Of a stretch of 6,711 nt of DNA, positions 1-5,697 are shown in pieces. The stretch spans positions 1 through 6,711 of the forward strand of contig JBCBJZ010000174.1 in assembly GCA_038522635.1 (NCBI GenBank), read 5' to 3'. Source of the DNA: JBCBJZ01 sp038522635 (lineage in GTDB: Bacteria > Pseudomonadota > Alphaproteobacteria > Rhizobiales > Hyphomicrobiaceae). The notes under the pieces were generated by a model. That model was not told where the DNA came from. It did no database searches and saw only the letters and a list, made by a program, of their open reading frames with translations. The number at the start of each line of letters is the position of its first letter. Positions within the stretch are counted from its first letter, which is position 1. A program made the position numbers and the translations under genes.

Positions 1-24
1 CAAAACAAATGCTCATTTGTTTTG
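1..24. repeat. Perfect palindrome with 11-bp arms at the window edge
   Basis: CAAAACAAATG at 1-11 and its exact reverse complement at 14-24 are separated by two bases. The right arm is the A-rich tail of the 58-bp repeat at 16-73, read on the minus strand. The left arm is therefore an inverted copy of that tail. It may be the end of another copy of the repeat lying outside the window, giving two copies tail to tail. No gene overlaps it. It has no T-run after the stem in either direction, so it does not look like an intrinsic terminator. Confidence 0.75.
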
Positions 25-73
25 CCGTTCATCTTTCGCCTCAGGCGATTCCACCTGAAGCGGATGAACTCTA
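16..73 (-). repeat. 58-bp palindromic intergenic repeat, copy 1 (minus orientation)
   Basis: Read on the minus strand this begins TAGAGTTCATCCGC and ends CGGCAAAACAAA. It matches the copy at 1733-1790 in 52 of 58 positions without gaps. It can fold on itself: TTCATC at 28-33 pairs with GATGAA at 63-68, CGC at 37-39 with GCG at 60-62, and TCAGG at 41-45 with CCTGA at 54-58. It lies outside any credible gene. Its length and structure suggest a dispersed extragenic palindromic element, as is common in alphaproteobacteria. Its function is not visible. Confidence 0.8.
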
Positions 74-310
74 GCCGCCGTCGTGCGCAGCTTAGGCTAC
101 ATGATCGCGCAGGCGGCGACCACAACCGCACAGCACCGCGACGCGTCTCCGGGCTGGCGTGCCAACGTTGCCGCAGGCCTCGCGCCGCGCGCCGGTAGAC
201 CCCATATGTACATTCCACGCTCAGGGGTGTGTCCGTTAGATGATCTCAGCGATTCATCGGGATCACCATCGGTGAGCCCGACTGCGCCCACAAGCAAGAT
301 GAGGTCGCCC
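74..310. other. Upstream region of msrA, no gene seen
   Basis: These 237 bases can be read through in the msrA frame from a GTG at 83. The translation is Pro/Ser/Ala-rich, resembles no protein I know, and has no counterpart in MsrA proteins, so I treat it as 5' untranslated sequence holding the msrA promoter. I see no convincing -35/-10 pair. TTCCAC and TTAGAT with a 17-bp spacer near 212-240 is too weak to call. Confidence 0.5.
301..304 (+). promoter_or_regulatory. Shine-Dalgarno of msrA
   Basis: GAGG lies 6 nt before the ATG at 311. It favours that start over the ATG at 299, four codons upstream, and over the far-upstream GTG. The resulting N-terminus (MFFSRK) is like those of other alphaproteobacterial MsrA proteins as I recall them. 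Confidence 0.55.
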
Positions 311-979
311 ATGTTCTTCAGCCGTAAACCCGCCGCCATGCCGCAGCCCGATCACGCGCTTCCGGGCCGTGAAAGCGCGATCCCAACCGCGCAGACCCAC
401 GCGGTCAACGGTGCCCCGCTCCATGGGCCTTTCGCGCAACACTTGGAAACGGCGATCTTCGGGCTCGGGTGCTTTTGGGGCGCTGAGCGCGTGTTCTGGC
501 AAACGAAAGGCGTGCATGTGACGGCCGTCGGCTATGCCGGCGGATACACGCCGAACCCGACCTATGAAGAAGTGTGCAGCGGGCGGACCGGCCATAACGA
601 GGTTGTGTTGGTGGTGTTCGACCCGGCGGTGGTGAGCTTCGGTGAACTGGTCAAAGTCTTCTTCGAAGCGCACGATCCGACGCAAGGGATGCGCCAAGGT
701 AACGACGTTGGCACCCAGTACCGCTCCGGGATCTACGTTACGTCACCCGCCCAACGCGTCGTCGCCGAAGCGGTGCGCACGGCGTTCGAACCTGTGCTGC
801 AGTCACGCGGGCATGGGGGGATCACGACCGAGATCGTCGATGCGCCGACGTTCTATTACGCCGAAGATTATCACCAGCAGTATCTGCACAAGGTTCCGCA
901 TGGCTACTGCGGGTTGGGCGGGACCGGTGCGTCCTGTCCGATGCCGTCGGGCTCACAGGTTCATGATGCGGCCGAGTAA
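311..979 (+). CDS. msrA: Peptide-methionine (S)-S-oxide reductase MsrA
   Basis: A 222-residue MsrA of the longer, E. coli-like form. It reduces the S epimer of methionine sulfoxide, free or in oxidised proteins, back to methionine with electrons from thioredoxin. The catalytic motif GCFWGAE is at residues 53-59, with the nucleophile Cys54. The family blocks GYAGGYTPNPTYEEVCSG (about 74-91), TGHNEVV (93-99), FFEAHDPTQ (117-125), QGNDVGTQYRSGIY (129-142) and EDYHQQYL (185-192) are all present. The tail GYCGLGGTGASCP carries Cys200 and Cys209, matching the two resolving cysteines near the C-terminus of E. coli MsrA. There is no signal peptide, so it is cytoplasmic. It converges on the GNAT gene, with no operon partner in the window. 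No MsrB domain is fused. The identification is secure; only the start (311 versus 299) is open. Confidence 0.96.
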   Translation: MFFSRKPAAMPQPDHALPGRESAIPTAQTHAVNGAPLHGPFAQHLETAIFGLGCFWGAERVFWQTKGVHVTAVGYAGGYTPNPTYEEVCSGRTGHNEVVLVVFDPAVVSFGELVKVFFEAHDPTQGMRQGNDVGTQYRSGIYVTSPAQRVVAEAVRTAFEPVLQSRGHGGITTEIVDAPTFYYAEDYHQQYLHKVPHGYCGLGGTGASCPMPSGSQVHDAAE

Positions 980-1011
980 GATTGCGGCCCAGTAAAACGG
1001 CGGCCAAGCGG

Positions 1012-1039
1012 CTGGCAGCGTTACAGGGTGCGCTGCCAG
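1012..1039. terminator. 9-bp inverted repeat between convergent genes, possible bidirectional terminator
   Basis: CTGGCAGCG (1012-1020) and CGCTGCCAG (1031-1039) are perfect inverted repeats around a 10-nt loop. The loop contains the stop codon of the minus-strand GNAT gene, and the second arm codes its last residues. The stem begins 33 nt after the msrA stop. No T-run follows directly on either strand; on the minus strand a TTTT occurs about 15 nt past the stem. The position between convergent ends fits transcription termination or 3'-end protection, but the site is not a canonical intrinsic terminator. Confidence 0.4.
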
Positions 1040-1554
1040 TAGCCGACGTCGTGCCAGGTGCCGAACTTGAGGCCGACCTCGCGGAAGATGCCGACGGGGG
1101 TGAAGCCCATCGCCTCGTGAAAGCCGACGCTGGCCTCGTTGGGTAGTGTGATGCCGGCGACCATCGCGTGGCAGTCCCTGGCGCGCAGAGGTTCAAACAG
1201 TCGTTCGTAAAGCGCGCGCGCGGTGCCTGCACGTTGTGCGTTACCGGCCATGTAGACCGAAACTTCAACGGAGAAGCGGTAGGCCGATCGCGCCCGGTAC
1301 GCGCTGGCGTAGGCGTAGCCGAGCAGCGTGCCGTCGCCTTGCGCGGCGCCGGCGGCCTCACGGGCCACGAGGTAGGGGTAGCCCGCATCCTGTGTGCTAG
1401 CGATGCGCTGCGCCATTTCGGATGCGTCGGGGGCCGTTTCTTCGAAGGAGATGGCGGTCTGCGTGACGTAATGTGCGTAGAGGGCGGCGATTGCCGCGCC
1501 ATCACGCGCGGGCACCGCGGGCGTGATGGTCAGCGGGGCTGGTGGCTGCTGCAT
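1021..1554 (-). CDS. GNAT N-acetyltransferase, phosphinothricin / methionine sulfoximine acetyltransferase-like
   Basis: A 177-residue single-domain GNAT protein. Characterised members of this subfamily (Pat/Bar, YncA/MnaT) transfer acetyl from acetyl-CoA to the amino group of phosphinothricin, methionine sulfoximine or methionine sulfone. The subfamily pattern is clear: ALYAHYV near 24-30, ISFEE at 35-39, GYAYASAYRARSAYRFSVE (79-97) followed by VSVY, and a C-terminal FHEAMGFTPVG... FGTWHDVGYWQR. The acetyl-CoA loop Q/RxxGxG/A reads QRAGTA at 107-112. The start at 1554 begins just before the domain. A GAGGAG (plus-strand positions 1569-1574) lies 14 nt upstream, further than usual, so the start is less certain, although no other ATG lies near. 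Upstream readthrough to 1719 has no family support. The native substrate cannot be told from sequence; other amino acids or analogues are possible. Confidence 0.88.
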   Translation of the reverse strand: MQQPPAPLTITPAVPARDGAAIAALYAHYVTQTAISFEETAPDASEMAQRIASTQDAGYPYLVAREAAGAAQGDGTLLGYAYASAYRARSAYRFSVEVSVYMAGNAQRAGTARALYERLFEPLRARDCHAMVAGITLPNEASVGFHEAMGFTPVGIFREVGLKFGTWHDVGYWQRTL

Positions 1555-1732
1555 GGTGATCGGCGGCGCTCCTCGTTCGTTGATCCAGCGGCCTTGATGG
1601 ACCACACGGGCAAGCGGTGGACGCTGTGGTCGTCGTGTACGGCAATGCTCTGCGTGCGTCAGTGGGCGTCGTTCCCAGACTTGGCAAAGACGCGCCCCCG
1701 CGTAAACTCTCACATGCAAACGCGCTGGGCGT

Positions 1733-1790
1733 TAGAGTTCATCCGCCTCGGGAGGAATCATTTGAGGCGAAAGATGAACGGCAAAACAAA
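1733..1790 (+). repeat. 58-bp palindromic intergenic repeat, copy 2 (plus orientation)
   Basis: Same element as the minus-strand copy at 16-73, in opposite orientation, with 52/58 identity and no gaps. The hairpin pairs TTCATC (1738-1743) with GATGAA (1773-1778) and CGCCTC (1744-1749) with GAGGCG (1764-1769). One of the six differences from copy 1 turns a G-U pair of the stem into G-C, so the fold is kept; several others lie in the loop or inner stem. Both copies end in the tail GCAAAACAAA, after which they diverge. Confidence 0.8.
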
Positions 1791-1801
1791 AGCTTACAGG
1801 T

Positions 1802-1829
1802 CGGTTCCGCTTCAAGCTAAAGCGAACCG
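1802..1829. repeat. Imperfect hairpin, possible second palindromic repeat family
   Basis: CGGTTCCGCTT (1802-1812) and AAGCGAACCG (1820-1829) pair with a single bulged base around a 7-nt loop. The sequence is unrelated to the 58-bp element 11 nt to its left. It resembles short palindromic intergenic repeats I recall from alphaproteobacterial genomes, but only one copy is in the window. No T-run follows, so a terminator is unlikely. It sits about 85 nt before the first gene of the cluster. Confidence 0.5.
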
Positions 1830-1903
1830 TCTCGAAATCACGGCATCATCGTGCGCGCCTGCTCGCGCGCCGTGACGCCTTCCTTTATTTTAATGCAACC
1901 CGC

Positions 1904-1907
1904 GGAG
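1904..1907 (+). promoter_or_regulatory. Shine-Dalgarno of the dipeptidase-like gene
   Basis: GGAG ends 5 nt before the ATG at 1913. It supports that start, which leaves only about 13 residues before the first strand of the predicted barrel. Confidence 0.55.
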
Positions 1908-1912
1908 CCGCC

Positions 1913-2947
1913 ATGGCCGCAAGCCTTGCCCCCCTCGATCCTCCGCCGCGCATCGATGCGCTGCAATATTGCCGCTGGTCGCCCGAAATCTTCCGCCAGC
2001 TTAGGGCAGGTGGGCTCGACGCGATCCACGTCACCATCAGTTACCATGAGCCGTTTCGTGAGATGGTGGCCAATCTCGTGCGCTGGAACGGTTGGTTTGA
2101 ACGCCATGGCGATCTGATCATGCCGGGCCGCACCGCAGCCGACGTGCGGACCGCGCGCGAGAGCGGGCGGACGGCTGTGTTTTTTGGGTTTCAGAACCCG
2201 GCCCCGATCGAGGATGACATCGGGCTCGTGGAAATCTGCCACCAGCTTGGCGCGCGCTTCATGCAGCTCTCCTACAACAACCAGTCGCTGCTCGCGACGG
2301 GCTGCTACGAGAGCGAAGACCCCGGGATCACGCGCATGGGCCGGGCGGTGATCGCGGAGATGAACCGGGTGGGCCTGGTGATCGACATGTCCCACTCCGC
2401 TGATCGCTCGACGCTGGAAGCGATGGAGCTCTCGACCCGCCCGATCGCGATCACCCATGCCAACCTGAAGAGCTGGTGTCCGGCGCTGCGCAACAAGTCT
2501 GATGACGTGCTGCGCGCGCTCGCTTCGTCTGGCGGGATGCTGGGCTTCTCGCTCTATCCCCATCATCTCAAGGATAAATCGGACTGCACGCTGGCGCGTT
2601 TCAGCGAAATGGTTGCGCGCGCCGCCGACCTTATGGGCGTCGATCACATCGGCATCGGGTCGGACCTTTGTCAGGACCAGCCCGACAGCATCGTTGAGTG
2701 GATGCGTGTGGGGCGGTGGACCAAGGCGATGGATTATGGGGAGGGGTCGAAGGACGCGCCGGGCTTTCCGCCGCAGCCCGCCTGGTTCCGCGACAACCGC
2801 GATTTCGGCAACCTTGAGCAGGGTTTGCGGGAGCGAGGTTTTGCGGCCGCCGATGTGGGGAAGATCTTAGGGGGCAACTGGCTGCGATTTTTCGAAGCGT
2901 CCTTCGGGCCAGCGGATGAAGGCGGGGAGCGCAACGCCCATGGGTGA
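1913..2947 (+). CDS. M19 'membrane dipeptidase'-like amidohydrolase with altered metal site
   Basis: A 344-residue protein of the renal dipeptidase family (peptidase M19, TIM barrel). Characterised members use two zinc ions to hydrolyse dipeptides, often with a D-residue at the C-terminal side. Family landmarks are GLVIDMSH (154-161), PIAITHAN (177-184), RNKSDDVLR (193-201), HIGIGSD (245-251) and GGNWLRFF (320-327). His161, His182 and Asp251 match human His198, His219 and Asp288 with identical spacing (21 and 69 residues), and Arg193 matches human Arg230. However, the N-terminal DGHND motif reads DALQY (15-19), so both zinc ligands are gone. The bridging Glu is Gln94 (FGFQN), and human His152 aligns with Tyr121. 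There is no signal peptide or membrane segment, so it should be cytoplasmic despite the family name. It is the first gene of the cluster and overlaps the next by 8 nt. The family call is firm; dipeptidase activity is doubtful. Confidence 0.9.
   Translation: MAASLAPLDPPPRIDALQYCRWSPEIFRQLRAGGLDAIHVTISYHEPFREMVANLVRWNGWFERHGDLIMPGRTAADVRTARESGRTAVFFGFQNPAPIEDDIGLVEICHQLGARFMQLSYNNQSLLATGCYESEDPGITRMGRAVIAEMNRVGLVIDMSHSADRSTLEAMELSTRPIAITHANLKSWCPALRNKSDDVLRALASSGGMLGFSLYPHHLKDKSDCTLARFSEMVARAADLMGVDHIGIGSDLCQDQPDSIVEWMRVGRWTKAMDYGEGSKDAPGFPPQPAWFRDNRDFGNLEQGLRERGFAAADVGKILGGNWLRFFEASFGPADEGGERNAHG
2924..2929 (+). promoter_or_regulatory. Shine-Dalgarno of the 607-residue protein, inside the preceding gene
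   Basis: GGGGAG lies 10 nt before the ATG at 2940, within the last codons of the dipeptidase-like gene. It decides for 2940 over the in-frame ATG at 2916, which has no comparable site. Lying inside the upstream reading frame, it fits translational coupling. Confidence 0.55.
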
Positions 2948-4763
2948 GGTCGCAAGCGTGAACGCTAATGGGGACGCGGCAGCGCCAGCGCGTGTAGGCG
3001 TCGCCGAAGATGCAGCGGGGGCTAGCGCGAGCGCGGGCCCATTGCGGAGCGCCGATCAGGTGATGCGGCTGGCACGAATGGGTGCGTTTCACCGCAGTCG
3101 CTTGAGCTTCATGCCAACGCTGATGCGCGCGCTGACCGGGCCGCGTTGGAGCTTTAACCGGCGCCGCTTCGACATCGACGCGCACGGTGAAGGCGTCGCG
3201 CTCTACGAGGCGCGCTACACACCGGCGGACGAGGATGAGCCCGCACGCACCTATACGCTCGTCGCCTTTGCGCATGATCTGCCACCCGAGCAACGCTCCG
3301 ACCGCGTGATCGCGGAGGCGTGGGATGCGACCTTCACGCTGTTCGACGGTACACCTTGCCTTGACGATGTGAAGCGGCTTCAAGCGAACGTCCCGTACCA
3401 GGAGGCCGGGCGCTGCGCGGCCAGTGAACTGGTGCTTTCGCGCGCCAACAGATCGGTGCGCCTGTTCGACCATGTGGTTGAGGCGCTGAGCGAGGGGCGC
3501 CAGCCCGATGCGGACCTGATCGATCAAGTCGGTTACCTGATGCGCACCACGGCGGTGTACGGCAACGGCAAATTCGGCCTGGCGGACCGCGCCTTGATCG
3601 AAGGCCGTCCCGATGTCAGCCGGCCATTCGGCGTTGAGATGCTGACCGTGTGGTTGATCCGCGCGTTCAGCCTGGATCTCGTTGAGCACATGGCCCGTCT
3701 GCGTGCTCGTGGGCGTGGCGAAGCGGCGCGCGCGGTGGCGCTGGATGATGACACGGCGCGCGCGCTTGGCGTCGGCAACGCCACGGGGCTCGGCATGGCG
3801 CCGTTTCTGGTGGCCCACCCGGCGCTGCTGCACCGTTGGATCGCGGCGCGCGAGACCGCCCTGGCGCGGGTGCGCGCGGTAGAGGCGGCCAGCGATGAAA
3901 CGATCGCGGCATTTGAGGCGGCGCGCACGCGCTTTGAGCGCATCTGCGCCCGGTGGCATCCTGCTGATCCCGGACAGCGCGAGCGCATCGCAACGCTGCA
4001 ACGCCACCTCATAGCGATCCGCGACCAAGCGCAAACCGTTCTCACCGCGCGTCTCCAAGTGCCGGCCGTGCCGCGCCCGTGGGATCAACTCTACCGGTGG
4101 TCCGAGGCGCAGCTTGACGTCGAAGGGCAGGAGGCGCTCGTCAGCTTGTTGATCGACGCCCATCCCGCGTTGGTCGACGATCTTGCCGACCAGATGGCCG
4201 ACGACGGTTTTGAACGAGCGCCCGACGGGGCGGCGGTGCCCGTCCGCGGTCCGCTTGAGGGGCGCATGGGCGTGGCCGCCATGGCCGCCCAGATCGAAGC
4301 GCATTACGGCTGGGCGCTTGCGCATGATTTTGACTCACCCGCAGCGCAGGCGCACTTCTGGTACGTGTCGGAGGAAAAGCTTGAGCCTCGCTTTGGCACC
4401 CGCGCTACCGATGAGGGCGCAGCGCGCGAGCAACCGCTCGCCATCGCCCGCGACATGGTGCGCTTCCATCAAGCCCTGCGGCAGGCGGACCCCGACGAGC
4501 CGCTTGCAGCGTTCTTGCTGCGAGCGCCTGAACACCGCCACGTGGCCCGCCGCGTCCCCATGGCAGCGCGGCTCCCTTACGCTGAGATTCGCGACAACCT
4601 GCTTGCGGCAGGCACCCGCCCGATCGACATGTTGCGCTGCAAGCTTTCGTTCTTCGGTGCGACGCGTTTCGATCCGCGTTCGGACTTGTGGCTGCGCATC
4701 ACGATGTTCCAGGGCGCGCCGCGTCCCACAACGCTGATGGCGCGCGGGCAGGCGCACGCATGA
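2940..4763 (+). CDS. Conserved protein of unknown function, 607 residues
   Basis: I cannot assign this to a named domain. I recall similar uncharacterised proteins in Rhodobacterales and other proteobacteria. Residues 1-38 are Ala/Gly-rich and probably not conserved. The rest looks soluble and mainly helical, with no signal peptide or membrane span. Motif-like blocks that look constrained are WSFNRRRFDID (70-80), VAFAHDLPPEQRSDRVIAEAWDATF (108-132), AASELVLSRANRSVRLFDHVV (160-180), LMRTTAVYGNGKFGLADR (200-217), the Gly-rich GVGNATGLGMAPFLVAHP (277-294), EGQEALVSLL (395-404), FWYVSEEKLEPR (473-484), EHRHVARR (531-538) and PYAEIRDN (546-553) through KLSFFGATRFDPRSD (568-582). Several His, Asp, Glu and Arg residues in these blocks could form an active or binding site, but nothing points to a reaction. 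The start overlaps the dipeptidase-like gene by 8 nt and the stop overlaps the next start (ATGA), so it should be made together with its neighbours and act with them. Confidence 0.88.
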   Translation: MGEVASVNANGDAAAPARVGVAEDAAGASASAGPLRSADQVMRLARMGAFHRSRLSFMPTLMRALTGPRWSFNRRRFDIDAHGEGVALYEARYTPADEDEPARTYTLVAFAHDLPPEQRSDRVIAEAWDATFTLFDGTPCLDDVKRLQANVPYQEAGRCAASELVLSRANRSVRLFDHVVEALSEGRQPDADLIDQVGYLMRTTAVYGNGKFGLADRALIEGRPDVSRPFGVEMLTVWLIRAFSLDLVEHMARLRARGRGEAARAVALDDDTARALGVGNATGLGMAPFLVAHPALLHRWIAARETALARVRAVEAASDETIAAFEAARTRFERICARWHPADPGQRERIATLQRHLIAIRDQAQTVLTARLQVPAVPRPWDQLYRWSEAQLDVEGQEALVSLLIDAHPALVDDLADQMADDGFERAPDGAAVPVRGPLEGRMGVAAMAAQIEAHYGWALAHDFDSPAAQAHFWYVSEEKLEPRFGTRATDEGAAREQPLAIARDMVRFHQALRQADPDEPLAAFLLRAPEHRHVARRVPMAARLPYAEIRDNLLAAGTRPIDMLRCKLSFFGATRFDPRSDLWLRITMFQGAPRPTTLMARGQAHA

Positions 4764-5617
4764 CCGCCGACGCGCGCGGGCCAGGTGGGGGAGGAAGCCA
4801 GGCGTCATCACGGACGTCGCCGCTAACATCGGCGCTGGCTCAGCCGGACGTCGTGGCGCGGATCGAAGTTTCCATGGGTGAGTTGGAGGCCGAAGCGCGC
4901 AAGGCGGCGCGCGGGGCTGGTTTGTCCTGGGGCTTGAGCGAGGATGTGGGGGCCATCGTACGGGCGTTGGCGTGTTTGCGGGCCGGCGCAGAGGGTGACG
5001 AAAGGGGCGACGACGCCGGCAATGTGGGGCTGCCGTGGGAGGCGGCCCTCACGCGTTGGCTGCTGGCGGGGGATGCGCCATCGCCATCGCCCTCTTTAGC
5101 GCCCCCGTTAGCGCTAGCACAACAGGCTCAAGCGCCGGAACATGCGGTCGCAACGGAAGAGCTCGAGGGTTGCCCGATTGCGCTCGCCGCTTTCATCGGG
5201 GATGGCGGCGTCGCCTTTGAAGCCGATCGCATCATCCAGCTGCATGTGGCAACGCCAGCCTTGCTGCTGTCGGCTCTGATGTCCCGCGCGCCGCTCGAGG
5301 GAGCTTTGCGCCTTGAAGCGGACGGCTGTGCGCTGCGCATCACGGTGAACGCGATCATGTGTATGGCGGGCAAGGATAGGCTTGAAGCGACGCTCGCTGA
5401 TCCATCGCCTCGTGTGGTGCAGCTGCGCCGCGATCACCAACGCGCCCCATCAGCAATGACACCCGCGCCGTGGATCATGCAACCCCGCTTGCCGCGCGCG
5501 CAGCTCAGCGCCGCCACATGGGCGCACCTCAAGTCGTTCGCGGCGCGGACGTATGTGCCGCAAAGCGCGCGCTCGCGCGAGACTGGCGCCGGCGCCGGGC
5601 TTAGCGATAATGATTGA
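4760..5617 (+). CDS. DUF3726-like protein of unknown function
   Basis: A 285-residue protein that starts on the ATGA overlapping the upstream stop. Its ends match my memory of DUF3726 proteins: VSMGELEAEARKAARGAGLSWGLSEDVG (37-64), often SLNEIE...KAARGAG.SWGLAEE in relatives, and the tail SFAARTYVPQSARSRETGAGAGLSDND (259-285). Between them CPIALAAFIGDGG (138-150) and a region with predicted strands (about 151-203) are likely part of the same fold. Residues 1-30 (Gly/Ser/Ala) and 105-135 (a PSPSPSLAPP-type stretch) are low complexity and look like a variable tail and a linker. There are no membrane segments or signal peptide. It is coupled to the 607-residue protein and followed 80 bp later by the Ldh_2 oxidoreductase. 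I recall DUF3726 and Ldh_2 genes side by side in other alphaproteobacteria. The function is unknown; it could be a partner or accessory subunit of its neighbours. Confidence 0.8.
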   Translation: MTADARGPGGGGSQASSRTSPLTSALAQPDVVARIEVSMGELEAEARKAARGAGLSWGLSEDVGAIVRALACLRAGAEGDERGDDAGNVGLPWEAALTRWLLAGDAPSPSPSLAPPLALAQQAQAPEHAVATEELEGCPIALAAFIGDGGVAFEADRIIQLHVATPALLLSALMSRAPLEGALRLEADGCALRITVNAIMCMAGKDRLEATLADPSPRVVQLRRDHQRAPSAMTPAPWIMQPRLPRAQLSAATWAHLKSFAARTYVPQSARSRETGAGAGLSDND

Positions 5618-5682
5618 GCTTCACGCCAGTGCCCGTTAGCGGACCATCGCATGGCATTCACGCCCACAAACAACACGACACG

Positions 5683-5688
5683 AAGGAG
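5683..5688 (+). promoter_or_regulatory. Strong Shine-Dalgarno of the Ldh_2 gene
   Basis: AAGGAG lies 9 nt before the ATG at 5698 and is the best ribosome binding site in the cluster. The preceding 80-bp gap (5618-5697) shows no convincing promoter or terminator, so the gene is probably still part of the same transcript but translated independently. Confidence 0.6.
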
Positions 5689-5697
5689 CGCGCCCCC

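Larger units (their letters stand above)
1555..1912. other. Divergent intergenic region between the GNAT gene and the dipeptidase-like cluster
   Basis: These 358 bases separate two divergently transcribed units and should hold both promoters. They contain the second copy of the 58-bp repeat (1733-1790) and a separate hairpin (1802-1829). The stretch 1555-1732 holds only GC-rich sequence with no recognisable gene. Just before the cluster there is a short AT-rich run (TTTATTTTAAT, 1884-1894) that could be a -10 region, but I find no matching -35. Reading frames crossing the region have no recognisable protein content. Confidence 0.55.

Noticed and set aside
83..310. N-terminal extension of msrA from a GTG at 83
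   Set aside because: The extra 76 residues are Pro/Ser/Ala-rich, match nothing in MsrA proteins and lack a Shine-Dalgarno, whereas the ATG at 311 has one and gives a normal MsrA length.
1555..1719. N-terminal extension of the GNAT protein to 1719
   Set aside because: The added 55 residues are Arg-rich without family similarity; the GNAT fold starts right after the ATG at 1554.
1168..1875. 235-codon plus-strand frame crossing the GNAT gene and the repeat
   Set aside because: It runs antisense to the GNAT gene and through the palindromic repeats, and its translation has no recognisable content.
1884..1894. AT-rich run as a -10 promoter element for the cluster
   Set aside because: The only sequence 17 bp upstream is GC repeats with no -35 similarity. 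It may be part of a promoter, but it cannot be called.
1838..2647. 269-codon minus-strand frame opposite the dipeptidase-like gene
   Set aside because: It is a shadow of a well-supported M19 gene, His/Arg-rich, with no motifs.
2631..4325. 564-codon open frame on the minus strand opposite the 607-residue gene
   Set aside because: It is Arg/Pro/His-rich with no recognisable motif and lies wholly opposite well-supported coding sequence. Long antisense frames are expected in GC-rich DNA.
5585..5596. GGCGCC direct/palindromic repeat at the end of the DUF3726-like gene
   Set aside because: It simply encodes the conserved Gly-Ala-Gly-Ala-Gly tail in GC-rich codons, and no T-run follows it.
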